From NCBI RefSeq assembly GCF_035943795.1, contig NZ_DASZBY010000083.1, forward strand, positions 62,001 through 126,000: a stretch of DNA of 64,000 nucleotides, read 5' to 3'. The DNA comes from Aliidongia sp035943795 (GTDB lineage: Bacteria > Pseudomonadota > Alphaproteobacteria > ATCC43930 > CGMCC-115725). The notes under the pieces are model-generated. The model saw only the letters and a program-made list of their open reading frames with translations, did not search any database and was not told the DNA's origin. Positions 20,194-30,913 of the stretch are shown here, piece after piece. Within the stretch, counting starts at the first letter, position 1; each line of letters begins with the position of its first letter. A program made the translations under genes and the position numbers.

Positions 20194-20218
20194 GAGCGGC
20201 CGCTTGACGCGGCCGCTC
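20194..20218 (-). promoter_or_regulatory. Hairpin just before the sucA start codon
   Basis: The arms GAGCGGCCGC and GCGGCCGCTC are perfect complements around a 5-base loop. On the transcript the stem ends 7 bases before the sucA ATG, in the 75-base gap after sucD. It could hide the ribosome-binding region, stabilise processed ends or attenuate transcription. Confidence 0.55.
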
Positions 20219-20261
20219 TCTCTGTTGGGGTTGGTCGGGTTGGCTTCGGATCCGGTCCGCG

Positions 20262-22334
<2,073 letters not shown>

Positions 22335-22360
22335 TGGTGCGCGCCCCTTGGGATTGCTGG

Positions 22361-22399
22361 GGTCCGGCCGCGGGGCGCTCGGGCCCGCGCGGCCGGACC
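22361..22399 (-). promoter_or_regulatory. 12-bp stem-loop between mdh and sucC
   Basis: The arms GGTCCGGCCGCG (22361-22372) and CGCGGCCGGACC (22388-22399) are perfect complements with a 15-base loop that can itself pair GGGC with GCCC. It fills most of the 75-base gap between mdh and sucC. No T-run follows on the operon strand, so partial termination or mRNA protection is more likely than a full stop. Confidence 0.55.
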
Positions 22400-22409
22400 T
22401 GCCAAACGC

Positions 22410-23363
22410 TTAGGCCTGGACGTTCTTGGCGACTTCGCAGAGCGTCTTGACGGCATCGACCGACTTGTCGAAGCCGGCCTGCTCTTCGGCCGAAAGGCTG
22501 ATCTCGACGATCCGCTCGACGCCGCCGGCACCGATCACGACCGGCACGCCGACATAGAGGCCGGTCACACCATACTGGCCGCTGAGATAGGCGGCGCAGG
22601 GCAGAACCCGCTTCTTGTCCTTGAGGTAGGCCTCGGCCATCGTGATCGCCGACGAGGCCGGCGCGTAGAAGGCCGAGCCGGTCTTCAGGAGCGCCACGAT
22701 CTCGGCACCGCCGTCGCGGGTGCGCTGGACGATCTTGTCGAGCTTGTCTTGGGTGGTCCAGCCCATCTTGACCAGGTCGGGCACCGGGATGCCGGCAACG
22801 GTCGAGTAGCGCAGCAGCGGCACCATCGTGTCGCCATGGCCGCCCAGCACGAAGGCGGTGACGTCTTCGACCGAGACCTTGAACTCGTCGGCCAGGAAAT
22901 AGCGGAAGCGCGCGCTGTCGAGCACGCCGGCCATGCCGACGACCTTCTCGTGCGGCAGGCCCGTGGCCTCCTGCAGGACCGAGACCATGACGTCGAGCGG
23001 ATTCGTGATGCAGATCACGAACGCATCGGGCGCATGCTGCTTGATCGCGGCGCCGACCGTGCGCATCACCTTGGTGTTGACGCCGATCAGATCGTCGCGG
23101 CTCATGCCCGGCTTGCGCGGGATGCCGGCGGTGACGATGATGACGTCGGCGCCGGCGACGGCGGCGAAATCACTGGAACCGGTCATCAGCGCGTCGAAAC
23201 GCTCGACCGGGGCCGCCTCGGCGAGGTCGAGCGCCTTGCCCTGCGGCACGCCGTCCACGATATCGACCAGGGTGACGTCGCCCAGGTCCTTGAGCCCGGC
23301 GAGCAGTGCCAGCGTGCCACCGATCTGACCGGCGCCGACCAATGCGATCTTGTTACGTGCCAT
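22410..23363 (-). CDS. mdh: Malate dehydrogenase (LDH-like, NAD-dependent)
   Basis: A 317-residue member of the lactate/malate dehydrogenase superfamily. Seen: Rossmann loop KIALVGAGQIGG, substrate-side Arg in IPRKPGMSRDDLI, ICITNPLDVMV, and catalytic His in LGGHGDTMVPL. The Arg in GIPRKPGMSR fits malate specificity. It oxidises malate to oxaloacetate. The ATG at 23363 starts the conserved strand. It lies 113 bp after zapE and heads the TCA gene run; that gap may hold its own promoter. Confidence 0.96.
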   Translation of the reverse strand: MARNKIALVGAGQIGGTLALLAGLKDLGDVTLVDIVDGVPQGKALDLAEAAPVERFDALMTGSSDFAAVAGADVIIVTAGIPRKPGMSRDDLIGVNTKVMRTVGAAIKQHAPDAFVICITNPLDVMVSVLQEATGLPHEKVVGMAGVLDSARFRYFLADEFKVSVEDVTAFVLGGHGDTMVPLLRYSTVAGIPVPDLVKMGWTTQDKLDKIVQRTRDGGAEIVALLKTGSAFYAPASSAITMAEAYLKDKKRVLPCAAYLSGQYGVTGLYVGVPVVIGAGGVERIVEISLSAEEQAGFDKSVDAVKTLCEVAKNVQA

Positions 23364-23476
23364 GGAATTCTTCCCTTCGTTTGCCCTGGGAGCGGGCGGC
23401 ATGGAGCAAGCCCCGCGCGGATCGCGGCGCCTGGTGGTATCTCCGCCGTGCAGGTCGCCCTGCCAGAGCGGCGGTC

Positions 23477-24727
23477 TTAGCGCGAAACGCCGGGGCCAGC
23501 AAGCAACTCGGAATGGTGGGCATCCCTGGTATCTTGCGAAGCGTGGGAGTGACTCCGGCGGCTCGAAATATACTCGATCGACTGCATCTCCATCAGGCGC
23601 GAAACGGTTCGTTCAAACTCGAAGGCGCCGTCGCCCTCGGTATAAAGCTCGGCCGGCGGGGCGGCGGCCGACATCACGACATGGACCTTCGCTTCGTATA
23701 GGGTATCGATCAGCGTGTTGAAGCGTTTGGCCTGATCCCGGTTGTCGGGACCCAGCCTCGGCACGTTGGCGATCACGATGCTCTCGAAGCGGTCCGCGAT
23801 GGCAAGATAATCCGCCGGGCCCAGCGGCTGCCCGCACAAATCCGTGAAATCGAACCAGGCGACGCTCATGGCCTGCCGCGGCACGCGCACTTGCCGCTTC
23901 TTGACCTCGATCATCATCGGGGTCGGCTTGGTGTCGTCGGTCAGTTCGGCGAAGGTTTCCTCGATCGACCGGGCCGAGGCCGCGTCGAGCGGCGCGTAAT
24001 AGACCGGCCGGCCGATGAGGCGCATCAGGCGATAGTCGCGGCCATTGTCCAACTCGAGCACGTCGAGCTCGTCCTTGATCATCGCGATGAACGGCAGGAA
24101 CCGCTCGCGTTGCAGGCCATCCTTATAAAGATCGTCCGGCGGCCGGTTCGAGGTCGCGACCACGACGACGCCGGCACCGAACAGCGCCTCGAACAGCCGG
24201 CCCAGGATCATGGCATCCGCGATGTCGGTCACCTGGAACTCGTCGAAGCACAGCAGCGTCGCCTCGCGGGCGATCTCGGCGGCCAATACGACCAGCGGAT
24301 CCGCGATCTTCTCGGTCCGATGCTGGTAGAGCCGGTCATGCACCTCCTGCATGAAGGCATGGAAATGCACCCGGCGCCGGGCCTTGATCGAGCTGGTCTC
24401 GAAGAACAGGTCCATCAGCATGGACTTGCCGCGGCCGACGCCGCCATAGATGTACATGCCGCGCGGCGGCTTCGGCGCGTCCCGGTGCGGGTTGAGGCCC
24501 AGGAACGCGCGCCAGCCCGTGCCGGGCGCCGACGGCGCCTCCGGCCGGTAGGACAGCAGCGCGCGGTGCAATGCCTGCAGCTTTTCCACCGCCAGTTCCT
24601 GCATCGGGTCGGGCTTCAGCAGGCCCTGGGCGCGCTTCGCGCGGTAGGCCGGCATCGGACCCGGATGGGTCTCGAGCGTGGCGGATTGGGGGGTAGCCTC
24701 AGGTGATTGATCTGAAAAGAGACGCAT
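23477..24727 (-). CDS. zapE: Cell division protein ZapE (AFG1-like ATPase)
   Basis: A 416-residue P-loop ATPase of the AFG1 family, which in E. coli associates with the Z ring. Seen: Walker A YIYGGVGRGKSMLMD, VHFHAFMQEVHDRL, Walker B LLCFDEFQVTDIADAMILGRLF, VVATSNRPPDDLY. Immediate linkage to mdh is common in alphaproteobacteria. The ATG at 24727 is uncertain: no ribosome-binding sequence is seen, and the ATG 24 codons later is nearly as good. Confidence 0.92.
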   Translation of the reverse strand: MRLFSDQSPEATPQSATLETHPGPMPAYRAKRAQGLLKPDPMQELAVEKLQALHRALLSYRPEAPSAPGTGWRAFLGLNPHRDAPKPPRGMYIYGGVGRGKSMLMDLFFETSSIKARRRVHFHAFMQEVHDRLYQHRTEKIADPLVVLAAEIAREATLLCFDEFQVTDIADAMILGRLFEALFGAGVVVVATSNRPPDDLYKDGLQRERFLPFIAMIKDELDVLELDNGRDYRLMRLIGRPVYYAPLDAASARSIEETFAELTDDTKPTPMMIEVKKRQVRVPRQAMSVAWFDFTDLCGQPLGPADYLAIADRFESIVIANVPRLGPDNRDQAKRFNTLIDTLYEAKVHVVMSAAAPPAELYTEGDGAFEFERTVSRLMEMQSIEYISSRRSHSHASQDTRDAHHSELLAGPGVSR

Positions 24728-25031
24728 CGACGATCTGACGAGCGGCGGACAGCGCGAAAGAAGCTGACTCCGGACCCTCTTGCAATGCAAAAAATGAACG
24801 AACAGGCCATTCGCAGGGTTCGAATGCCGTCTTTTCTCTATCTCGCATCGGCGAGGCGCCGTCGCAAGCGCGGCATCCCCCGGGCAGCCCCTCGCCGAAC
24901 GCATGCAACGATGCCCGATCCATGCGTTCGGCGAGGGGGAGAGCTCGGGAGATCCGTTCCCCAAGGGCTTCCCGGTGCGGTATGAAAGCCCATCTGATAA
25001 GCCCCCGCGCGCTTGGGCGCGGCGCCACAGG
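24728..25031. other. 304-bp divergent intergenic region
   Basis: This gap separates zapE (minus) from the 2OG-Fe(II) oxygenase (plus) and should hold both promoters. Its main feature is the perfect inverted repeat at 24888-24938. In-frame extensions of both flanking genes reach into it, but the encoded residues look unlike protein (Arg/Pro/Ser-rich) and I do not support them. Confidence 0.6.
24888..24938. repeat. Perfect 18-bp inverted repeat with 15-base loop
   Basis: The left arm CCCCTCGCCGAACGCATG (24888-24905) and the right arm CATGCGTTCGGCGAGGGG (24921-24938) are exact complements. No flanking T-run is seen on either strand. It could be a REP/MITE-like extragenic element or a protein site; whether other copies exist in the genome is unknown. 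Confidence 0.75.
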
Positions 25032-25673
25032 ATGATCCGCCCGATCATGACCTATTTCGATCTCGCCGGCTTCGCCGCCACCCCGCTCGTCGCCGATCCG
25101 TTCCCGTACCTGATCGTGCCCGGCTTCCTGAAGCCTGAGGTCCGGACCGCGGTGGCCAAGGATTATCCGGAAATCGCCAAGCCGGGCAGCTTTCCGACCA
25201 GCGAAGTTTCCTGTGCCGGCCATTTCAAGGCCATGCTGGACGAGCTGGAAGGGCCGGAAATCCGCGCCGCCTTCGCGGAAAAATTTGACATCGACCTCAC
25301 CGACCTGCCGACGATGGTGACGGTGCGTGGCCAGGCCCGGGCCAAGGACGGCCGCATCCATACCGACAGCAAGACCAAGGTCATCACCGTCCTGCTCTAT
25401 ATGAATGGGCAGTGGGAGGCGCCGGGCGGCCGGTTGCGCCTGCTGCGCTCGGCCGACAGTCTCGACGACGTCATAGCCGAAGTGCCGCCGGACGAGGGCA
25501 CCCTGCTCGCGTTCCTGGTGACGCCCAATTCCTGGCACGGCCATCAACCGTTCGTCGGCCCGCGCCGGGTCATTCAATTGAACTGGGTGACCGGCGACGA
25601 CGTGGTCCGCCACGAACAGGCGCGCCATCGCTTTTCCGCGCGCATGAAGAAGATCCTGCCCTGGGCATCCTGA
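25032..25673 (+). CDS. 2OG-Fe(II) oxygenase superfamily protein
   Basis: A 213-residue protein with a double-stranded beta-helix core. Iron ligands appear as His110-x-Asp112 (RIHTDSKTKVITVLLYMN) and a distal His at 169 or 171 (WHGHQP), with the 2-oxoglutarate-binding Arg at 178/179 (GPRRVIQLNW). This is the prolyl-4-hydroxylase-like fold; the substrate, protein or small molecule, cannot be told. The ATG at 25032 is chosen because similarity begins at once (YFDLAGFAATPLVADPFPYLIVPGFL); an ATG five codons later is possible. It converges with a LysR gene. Confidence 0.85.
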   Translation: MIRPIMTYFDLAGFAATPLVADPFPYLIVPGFLKPEVRTAVAKDYPEIAKPGSFPTSEVSCAGHFKAMLDELEGPEIRAAFAEKFDIDLTDLPTMVTVRGQARAKDGRIHTDSKTKVITVLLYMNGQWEAPGGRLRLLRSADSLDDVIAEVPPDEGTLLAFLVTPNSWHGHQPFVGPRRVIQLNWVTGDDVVRHEQARHRFSARMKKILPWAS

Positions 25674-25689
25674 TCCGCGGGCGTCCCGG

Positions 25690-26547
25690 TCAGGCAGCAC
25701 TGGCCCGTTCGACCAGGTTCGCTTCGATGAAATCGCCGAGCGCCGTCACCGCCGGGGCGGCGTGACCGGCCGATCGATGCAGCGCGATTTCGATGTCGGG
25801 CAGCGGTGGAAACCCTTGGGCGGACCCGAGCGGCACCAGCCCTGAGGGCATGAGCGCGGCCTTGAACACGCCGACCGCCAGCCCGGCCGCGACGGCGGCC
25901 GACGCGGCACCGATGCTCTGGGTCAGATAGGCGATGCGCCAGGGCCGGTCGGCCCGGTCGAGTGCTGCCATGGCCCACTCGCGAAACAGGCAGCCGCGCG
26001 GCGCGACCGCCAGCGGGACCGGCCCGTCCGGCAGGGCGAAATCGGGCGCCGCGGCCCAGACGGCCCGGTCGCGTTGCAGGATCCGGCCGCGATGGCTGCC
26101 GGCGCCATGCATCACCAGCACCAGATCCAGCCCGACGCCCAGCCGCTGTGCCAGTTCGACGGTGAGACCGCTCTGCAACTCGACGCCGACCTCCGGAAAT
26201 GCTTGGGCAAAGCGACGCAGCACGCCCGGCAGCACGTCGGTGGCATAGTCGTCCATCGCGCCAAGCCGGACCATACCGCGCACCGCGCCGCGACGGCCGC
26301 GGCTCATCACCTGGTCGTTGAGCTCGACCATTTGCCGCGCGGTGCCGATCAGCGCCTCGCCGTCGAGCGTCAGCACGGGCAGGCGGCCGGTGCGATCGAA
26401 CACGGCCGCGCCCAGCGCCTCCTCCAGCCGGCGGATCTGCGCACTGACCGCCGACTGGCTGCGGCGCAGCACCCGCGCCGCCCGGGAAAAGCCGCCGGTG
26501 TCGACGATCGCCAGAAAGGCACGGAGGGAGTCCAGGTCGAGATCCAT
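25690..26547 (-). CDS. LysR family transcriptional regulator
   Basis: A 285-residue regulator with an N-terminal winged helix (LDSLRAFLAIVDTGGFSRAARVLRRSQSAVSAQIRRLEEALG in two parts, 5-46) and a periplasmic-binding-like effector domain. It is divergent from an EamA transporter gene 98 bp away, the classic arrangement in which the LysR protein controls the transporter and itself. The effector is unknown. Confidence 0.92.
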   Translation of the reverse strand: MDLDLDSLRAFLAIVDTGGFSRAARVLRRSQSAVSAQIRRLEEALGAAVFDRTGRLPVLTLDGEALIGTARQMVELNDQVMSRGRRGAVRGMVRLGAMDDYATDVLPGVLRRFAQAFPEVGVELQSGLTVELAQRLGVGLDLVLVMHGAGSHRGRILQRDRAVWAAAPDFALPDGPVPLAVAPRGCLFREWAMAALDRADRPWRIAYLTQSIGAASAAVAAGLAVGVFKAALMPSGLVPLGSAQGFPPLPDIEIALHRSAGHAAPAVTALGDFIEANLVERASAA

Positions 26548-26645
26548 AGACCCATCATATTTATCGATGAGTTGGATCGCAATGTGCCGCTTATGCGATG
26601 ACTGCCCAATCCGTAGGATCGGCTGGTCCCGAGATCGGAGGCGGT

Positions 26646-27512
26646 ATGAACGAAGAGCGTCTGGGTGTGGCTGCCGCGGCGGCGTCGAGCCTGATCGGCG
26701 GCCTGTCGCTGGTCACGATCCGCCTGGTCGTCGGCACGACCGATCCGATCCTGCTCGCGCTCTTCCGCTATGGCATCGGTGCGCTCTGCCTCGCCCTGCT
26801 GCTGCTCCGGCCGGGGTTCCGGCTGCCGGCGACTCGTGATTGGCCGCAGATCGTTTTGCTGGGCGGATTGTTCTTCGCACTGTTTCCGACCTTGCTCAAT
26901 CTGGCCCTGGTGCACACGACGGCCTCGCGCGGCGCCTTGGCGCTGTCCAGCCTGCCGCTCCTGACCCTGGCGATCGCCGCCCTCACGGGGGTGGAGCGGC
27001 TGACGGGACGAAAGTTTGCCGGCATCGCGCTCGCCATCGCCGGCGTGGCCGTCGCCCTCGGCGGCGGGGCGGCAGACCTCGACCGGGGATACTGGCGCGG
27101 CGACCTGATCATGGTCGCGGCTGCCCTGACCGGTGCCATCTACAATGTCGTGGCGCGTCCAGCGATCGCCCGCCACGGCGCGCTCGGTTTCACGACGCTC
27201 GCCATGGCCGCGGGCGCGCTCCTGCTCCTGCTCGCTCTGCCGTTCGGCGGCCCGCTCGGGCCTCGCCTGCCCCAGGACGCCACCGGTTGGAGCGCCATCG
27301 GCTTCCTTGGAATCGTCGGTGGTGCCGCGACCTTCTGGCTCTGGTCGGCCGGTCTTGCCCGAACGACGCCGACCCGGGTCGCGGTGACCGTGGCGCTCAA
27401 CCCGGTTTCGGCCATGCTGGTCGGCAGCCTGTGGCTGGGCGAGCCGATCGGACCAGCCCTGCTCTGCGGGCTGGGCGCTGTCGTGGCCGGCATCCTGGTC
27501 GCAACCCGCTGA
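26646..27512 (+). CDS. EamA/DMT family transporter
   Basis: A 288-residue membrane protein with ten predicted helices in two EamA repeats (AAAASSLIGGLSLVTIRL onward, and GDLIMVAAALTGAIYNVVAR onward). The drug/metabolite transporter superfamily usually exports amino acids, nucleosides or other metabolites. The ATG at 26646 has GGAGG five bases upstream, better than an in-frame ATG 16 codons earlier. It probably answers to the divergent LysR regulator. Confidence 0.9.
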   Translation: MNEERLGVAAAAASSLIGGLSLVTIRLVVGTTDPILLALFRYGIGALCLALLLLRPGFRLPATRDWPQIVLLGGLFFALFPTLLNLALVHTTASRGALALSSLPLLTLAIAALTGVERLTGRKFAGIALAIAGVAVALGGGAADLDRGYWRGDLIMVAAALTGAIYNVVARPAIARHGALGFTTLAMAAGALLLLLALPFGGPLGPRLPQDATGWSAIGFLGIVGGAATFWLWSAGLARTTPTRVAVTVALNPVSAMLVGSLWLGEPIGPALLCGLGAVVAGILVATR

Positions 27513-27589
27513 AACCATTGCGTGCCGCCCCGTGCTTCGTCCTATAACGACATGGCCTATCGCGACCGCTCAAGGACAGGTGCGCCCAA

Positions 27590-29062
27590 GTGCTCGGATC
27601 GTTGCGTGTAATGCCTGTCCGCCGCCTGCTGCCCGTGGCGTTGCTGATCCTGTTGACCGCATGCGGCGGGCGCTCCGATCGCCTGCCGATGCCGGACCTG
27701 CCGCCGGCCCCGTCGGCCGAGCCGATCGTGCCGCTCGATGCCGCGACCTTGGCCCATCCGGACTATCGCGTGCTGCTGGCCGCCGGCGACGCGACCCGGC
27801 ACGTCTATTCCAACGCCGTCCTGCAGATGCGCGACGTCCTGAGCGGCGCCGGCCTGGGCATCGACCAGGTCCGCACCATGAGTGCCGACAAGCAGATCCT
27901 GAGCGGCGACGTCTACGAGCGCGAGATCGTCCGTCCGCACAGCCAGGACAGCGGTCCCGGGCAGATCAGCGTCCTGCCGGGTGCCGTCGAGCCGCCGACC
28001 CTTGCGCTGCTGTCCAATCGCCTGCTCGATCTGAAGGCGACCGCGGCCGGCCAGGCCTGCCTCGCCTATCTGGTCAGCACGCCGACCGGCGGCGGCCTGA
28101 AGCTGTCCGACGACAGGGAACTGACGCCGGCGATTCTGGATCGCGCCCTGATCGGCGGCTGCGGCACCGCGCCGACCGTGGTGGTGGTGTCGGCCTGCGA
28201 CGCCGGCGCCTTCGCCGCCCCGCCCATGGCGCGGCCGAATCGGCTGATCCTGACCGCGTCGGCCGTCGGTGCCAGCGGGTTCGGCTGCGGTCCCAACGTC
28301 GGCTTCACCACGTTCGACGAATGTTTCCTGGGTGCGCTCGACGGCGCTGCGACCTGGGGCGCCGTGTTCGACCGGACGCGCGCTTGCGTCACCCGGCGCG
28401 AGCACCTGGTCAACCAGCCGACGGTGGCGCCGCAAAGCTTCATCGGGCCGTCGATGGCCGGCCTCGCCACGCCTTGGGCCGACGCCGCCCGGCGCGGGCC
28501 GGCCAGCCAAGTGAGCTTCCTTCAAGGCATCGGGCGTTTCACCCAGGACGCCCTGCCCTATTTCCCGACGTTGCAGGCCCACAACGCGCCCATCGCCCAG
28601 GATTACCTCCATGCACCGTCACCCAAAGCCCTGGCCCTTACCTTCGCTGGCACGGTCGTGTGGGTCGGCGGCGGCCGGGGCGAAACGCCAGACGATGTTG
28701 CCCGCATCGCTGTGCAGCGCTGCGAATATGAATCCGGCGGCGCCTGCGTGCTGTTCGCGCGCAACCTGAACCTGACCGCCGCGGCGGGCTCGGGCCAGCC
28801 ACCGGAACATCCGCCGCTGCTGGTCAGGGTCGGACGGGTCGCCGCGGAGACGGTGCCGTTCATCCGCGACGGGCAGCGCGGCGAGATCGCCACCTACCTG
28901 GCGCAGCTCGGCCCCAAAGCCCTGGCGCTGTCGCCGATCGGTGAAACCATCGGCACCGGCGCCACGGCCGACGCAGCGCTCGCCCGCTGCCGGTCCCAAG
29001 GTGCTGCGGATTGCGTCCTCTATGCCGAGGGCGATCGCATCGTGCTCGCGGCACAACCCTGA
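27590..29062 (+). CDS. C13-peptidase-like lipoprotein lacking the catalytic His
   Basis: A 490-residue lipoprotein: signal peptide ending in lipobox LTAC (Cys25), a caspase-like C13 domain (about 55-265) and two copies of a module beginning PKALAL (346 and 442). The nucleophile region VVVVSACDAG (Cys203) remains, but where the active relative has TSHG this one reads VSTPTGG (about 162-168), so the His of the dyad is missing. It is probably an inactive paralogue of the next gene, perhaps a partner or decoy. The GTG at 27590 follows AAGGACAGG; an ATG at 27611 is an alternative. It should face the periplasm. Confidence 0.8.
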   Translation: MLGSLRVMPVRRLLPVALLILLTACGGRSDRLPMPDLPPAPSAEPIVPLDAATLAHPDYRVLLAAGDATRHVYSNAVLQMRDVLSGAGLGIDQVRTMSADKQILSGDVYEREIVRPHSQDSGPGQISVLPGAVEPPTLALLSNRLLDLKATAAGQACLAYLVSTPTGGGLKLSDDRELTPAILDRALIGGCGTAPTVVVVSACDAGAFAAPPMARPNRLILTASAVGASGFGCGPNVGFTTFDECFLGALDGAATWGAVFDRTRACVTRREHLVNQPTVAPQSFIGPSMAGLATPWADAARRGPASQVSFLQGIGRFTQDALPYFPTLQAHNAPIAQDYLHAPSPKALALTFAGTVVWVGGGRGETPDDVARIAVQRCEYESGGACVLFARNLNLTAAAGSGQPPEHPPLLVRVGRVAAETVPFIRDGQRGEIATYLAQLGPKALALSPIGETIGTGATADAALARCRSQGAADCVLYAEGDRIVLAAQP

Positions 29063-29161
29063 TTTAGCCAGCAAACCCCGTACAAGCCCCGGCATTTTTG
29101 CTAGCGTAACGATCTGTTGCACGATGGATGGGAAACTCGTTCGGTGCGCGGTCGAACGACG

Positions 29162-30535
29162 ATGCGAACCGGCTGGATCCGGTTTCTGGGAGGGCGCCGG
29201 ATTTTCGTCGGCTTGCTGCTCGCATGGCTTGCGGGCTGCGCCACCGCGCCGCCTCCGCCTGCTGCGCAGATCACAGCCGGTCCGACCGACCCGAAGCGCC
29301 TGGTTGCCGTGCTGGTCGCCGGTGACGGCAGCCTGCCCGCGTTCGACAACGCGACCAGCTATGTGGCCGACACCCTGGCCGCCGCCGGCGTTCCGCCCAC
29401 GCAGATCCATCGATTGAGCGGCTCGCTGCGCCGCGCGCCCGAACTCGCGACCGGGGACAATCTGCTGAAACGCCTGCAGGAGACCGAGGTGCCACCCGGC
29501 GGCAGTTGCCTCGTCTATCTGACGTCCCACGGCGCCTACGAGCACGGCCTGTATCTTTCGGCCTCGAACGACACGCTGATGCCGAGTCAACTGGACCGGG
29601 CGCTCGAGCTCGGCTGCGGCCAGGCGCCGACCGTGGTCATCGTCTCCGCCTGCTTCGCCGGGCAATTCACCCAGCCGCCGATGCCGCGTGCCAACCGCAT
29701 CATCCTGACGGCGGCCGATGCGGGCAGGACCTCGTTCGGCTGCGGCGCCAGCTTTCGCTACACCTATTTCGACGAATGCCTGCTGGGTGCGCTCGGCGAA
29801 GCCGCCAGTTGGCAGGAGGTGTTCGGCCGCGCCGTGACCTGCGTGGCGCAGCGTGAGCGCCAGATCGGCGCCCTGCCGTCGGAGCCGACGGCGTCGTTCG
29901 GCGCCGCCATGACCGGCGTAGCCCCCCCGGCCGGCCCCGGCCCTGTGGCCGATCCGCATACGATCCAGTTCATTCCCGGCACCGGCCTGTTCGATCCGGC
30001 ACTGGTGCCGCTGCCCTTCCAGGAACGGCTGCGCCTGCATGACGACCTGTCGCGCTATGCAGCCGCGGTCCCGCCCAAGGCGCTCGCCATGACCGCACAG
30101 GGCCTGCTGGTCCCGGTCGCGCGGGGTCGCGACGGGCAGCGGACCGAGAGCGATGTCGCGCGCCTAGCGCTGCAGCGCTGCGAATGGCTGACCGGCGGCG
30201 CCTGCATCCTCTACGCCCGCGACGCCGAGACGGTTCGCCTGCTGCCGTCGGGCCTGGCGCCGTTCCATCCGCCCCGGCTGGCCCGGACCGGCCGATTGAC
30301 GGTCGATCTGGCGCCGTTCATCCGCGACGACCAGCGGCCGCAGATCGAACGCTATCTAGCCGCCGAGACGCCGAAGGCCCTGGCGCTCAGCCCCGGCCAC
30401 GAGGAAATCGGCGTCGGTCATGGCGCGACGATCGAGGACGCGCGACGCGACGCGCTGGCGCAATGCCGCTCCGGCCGGCTCGATTGCGTGATCTATGCGG
30501 AGGACGACCGCATCGTGCTGGGATGGACCAACTGA
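29162..30535 (+). CDS. C13 family (caspase-like) peptidase lipoprotein
   Basis: A 457-residue lipoprotein: lipobox LAGC (Cys26), a C13/legumain-type domain (about 45-235) with the dyad His123 in TSHG and Cys164 in VSACFAG, and the trailing motif ILTAADAGRTSFGCG typical of bacterial C13 proteins. Two C-terminal modules begin PKALAM (305) and PKALAL (404), each ending in a Cys pair and LYA/IYA. The dyad looks complete, so a periplasmic cysteine peptidase is likely; the substrate is unknown. The ATG at 29162 starts the signal peptide; an in-frame TTG lies 45 bases earlier. Its stop overlaps the next gene by one base. Confidence 0.85.
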   Translation: MRTGWIRFLGGRRIFVGLLLAWLAGCATAPPPPAAQITAGPTDPKRLVAVLVAGDGSLPAFDNATSYVADTLAAAGVPPTQIHRLSGSLRRAPELATGDNLLKRLQETEVPPGGSCLVYLTSHGAYEHGLYLSASNDTLMPSQLDRALELGCGQAPTVVIVSACFAGQFTQPPMPRANRIILTAADAGRTSFGCGASFRYTYFDECLLGALGEAASWQEVFGRAVTCVAQRERQIGALPSEPTASFGAAMTGVAPPAGPGPVADPHTIQFIPGTGLFDPALVPLPFQERLRLHDDLSRYAAAVPPKALAMTAQGLLVPVARGRDGQRTESDVARLALQRCEWLTGGACILYARDAETVRLLPSGLAPFHPPRLARTGRLTVDLAPFIRDDQRPQIERYLAAETPKALALSPGHEEIGVGHGATIEDARRDALAQCRSGRLDCVIYAEDDRIVLGWTN

Positions 30536-30906
30536 TGGCGAGGCCGAAGAAGCCGCGTCCCGCGATCGTGGGGGCGCTCGAAATCCGGTTGGGCGCCTGG
30601 GGACCGATCGAGGTCAAGCGGCTGTTCAGCGGCTATGCGTTGTATCGCGACGGCACGATCTTCGGCCTGGTCATGCGCGAGCGGGTCTATTTCAAGACCA
30701 ACGACGCAAACCGGCCCGACTATGTCGCAGCCGGCATGGCGCCGTTCCAATATACCCGATCGAATGGGCGGGTCATCGCCACCCATCACTACGAAGTCCC
30801 GGGCTTCGTGTTCGACGATCTGGACGAATTGACGGAATGGGCCGACAAGGCTCTGGCCGTCACGCGGGGCCATGGCCTACAAAGCGACATCCGTGAAGTG
30901 GAGTAA
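30535..30906 (+). CDS. TfoX/Sxy N-terminal domain protein
   Basis: A 123-residue protein with the TfoX N-terminal fold: VKRLFSGYALYRDGTIFGLVMRERVYFKTND, the typical start of this family. Stand-alone N-terminal domains are common and their role outside competence control is unclear. The start overlaps the stop of the C13 peptidase gene (TGATG), so they are translated together. No signal peptide; cytoplasmic. Confidence 0.88.
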   Translation: MARPKKPRPAIVGALEIRLGAWGPIEVKRLFSGYALYRDGTIFGLVMRERVYFKTNDANRPDYVAAGMAPFQYTRSNGRVIATHHYEVPGFVFDDLDELTEWADKALAVTRGHGLQSDIREVE

Positions 30907-30913
30907 CCGACTG

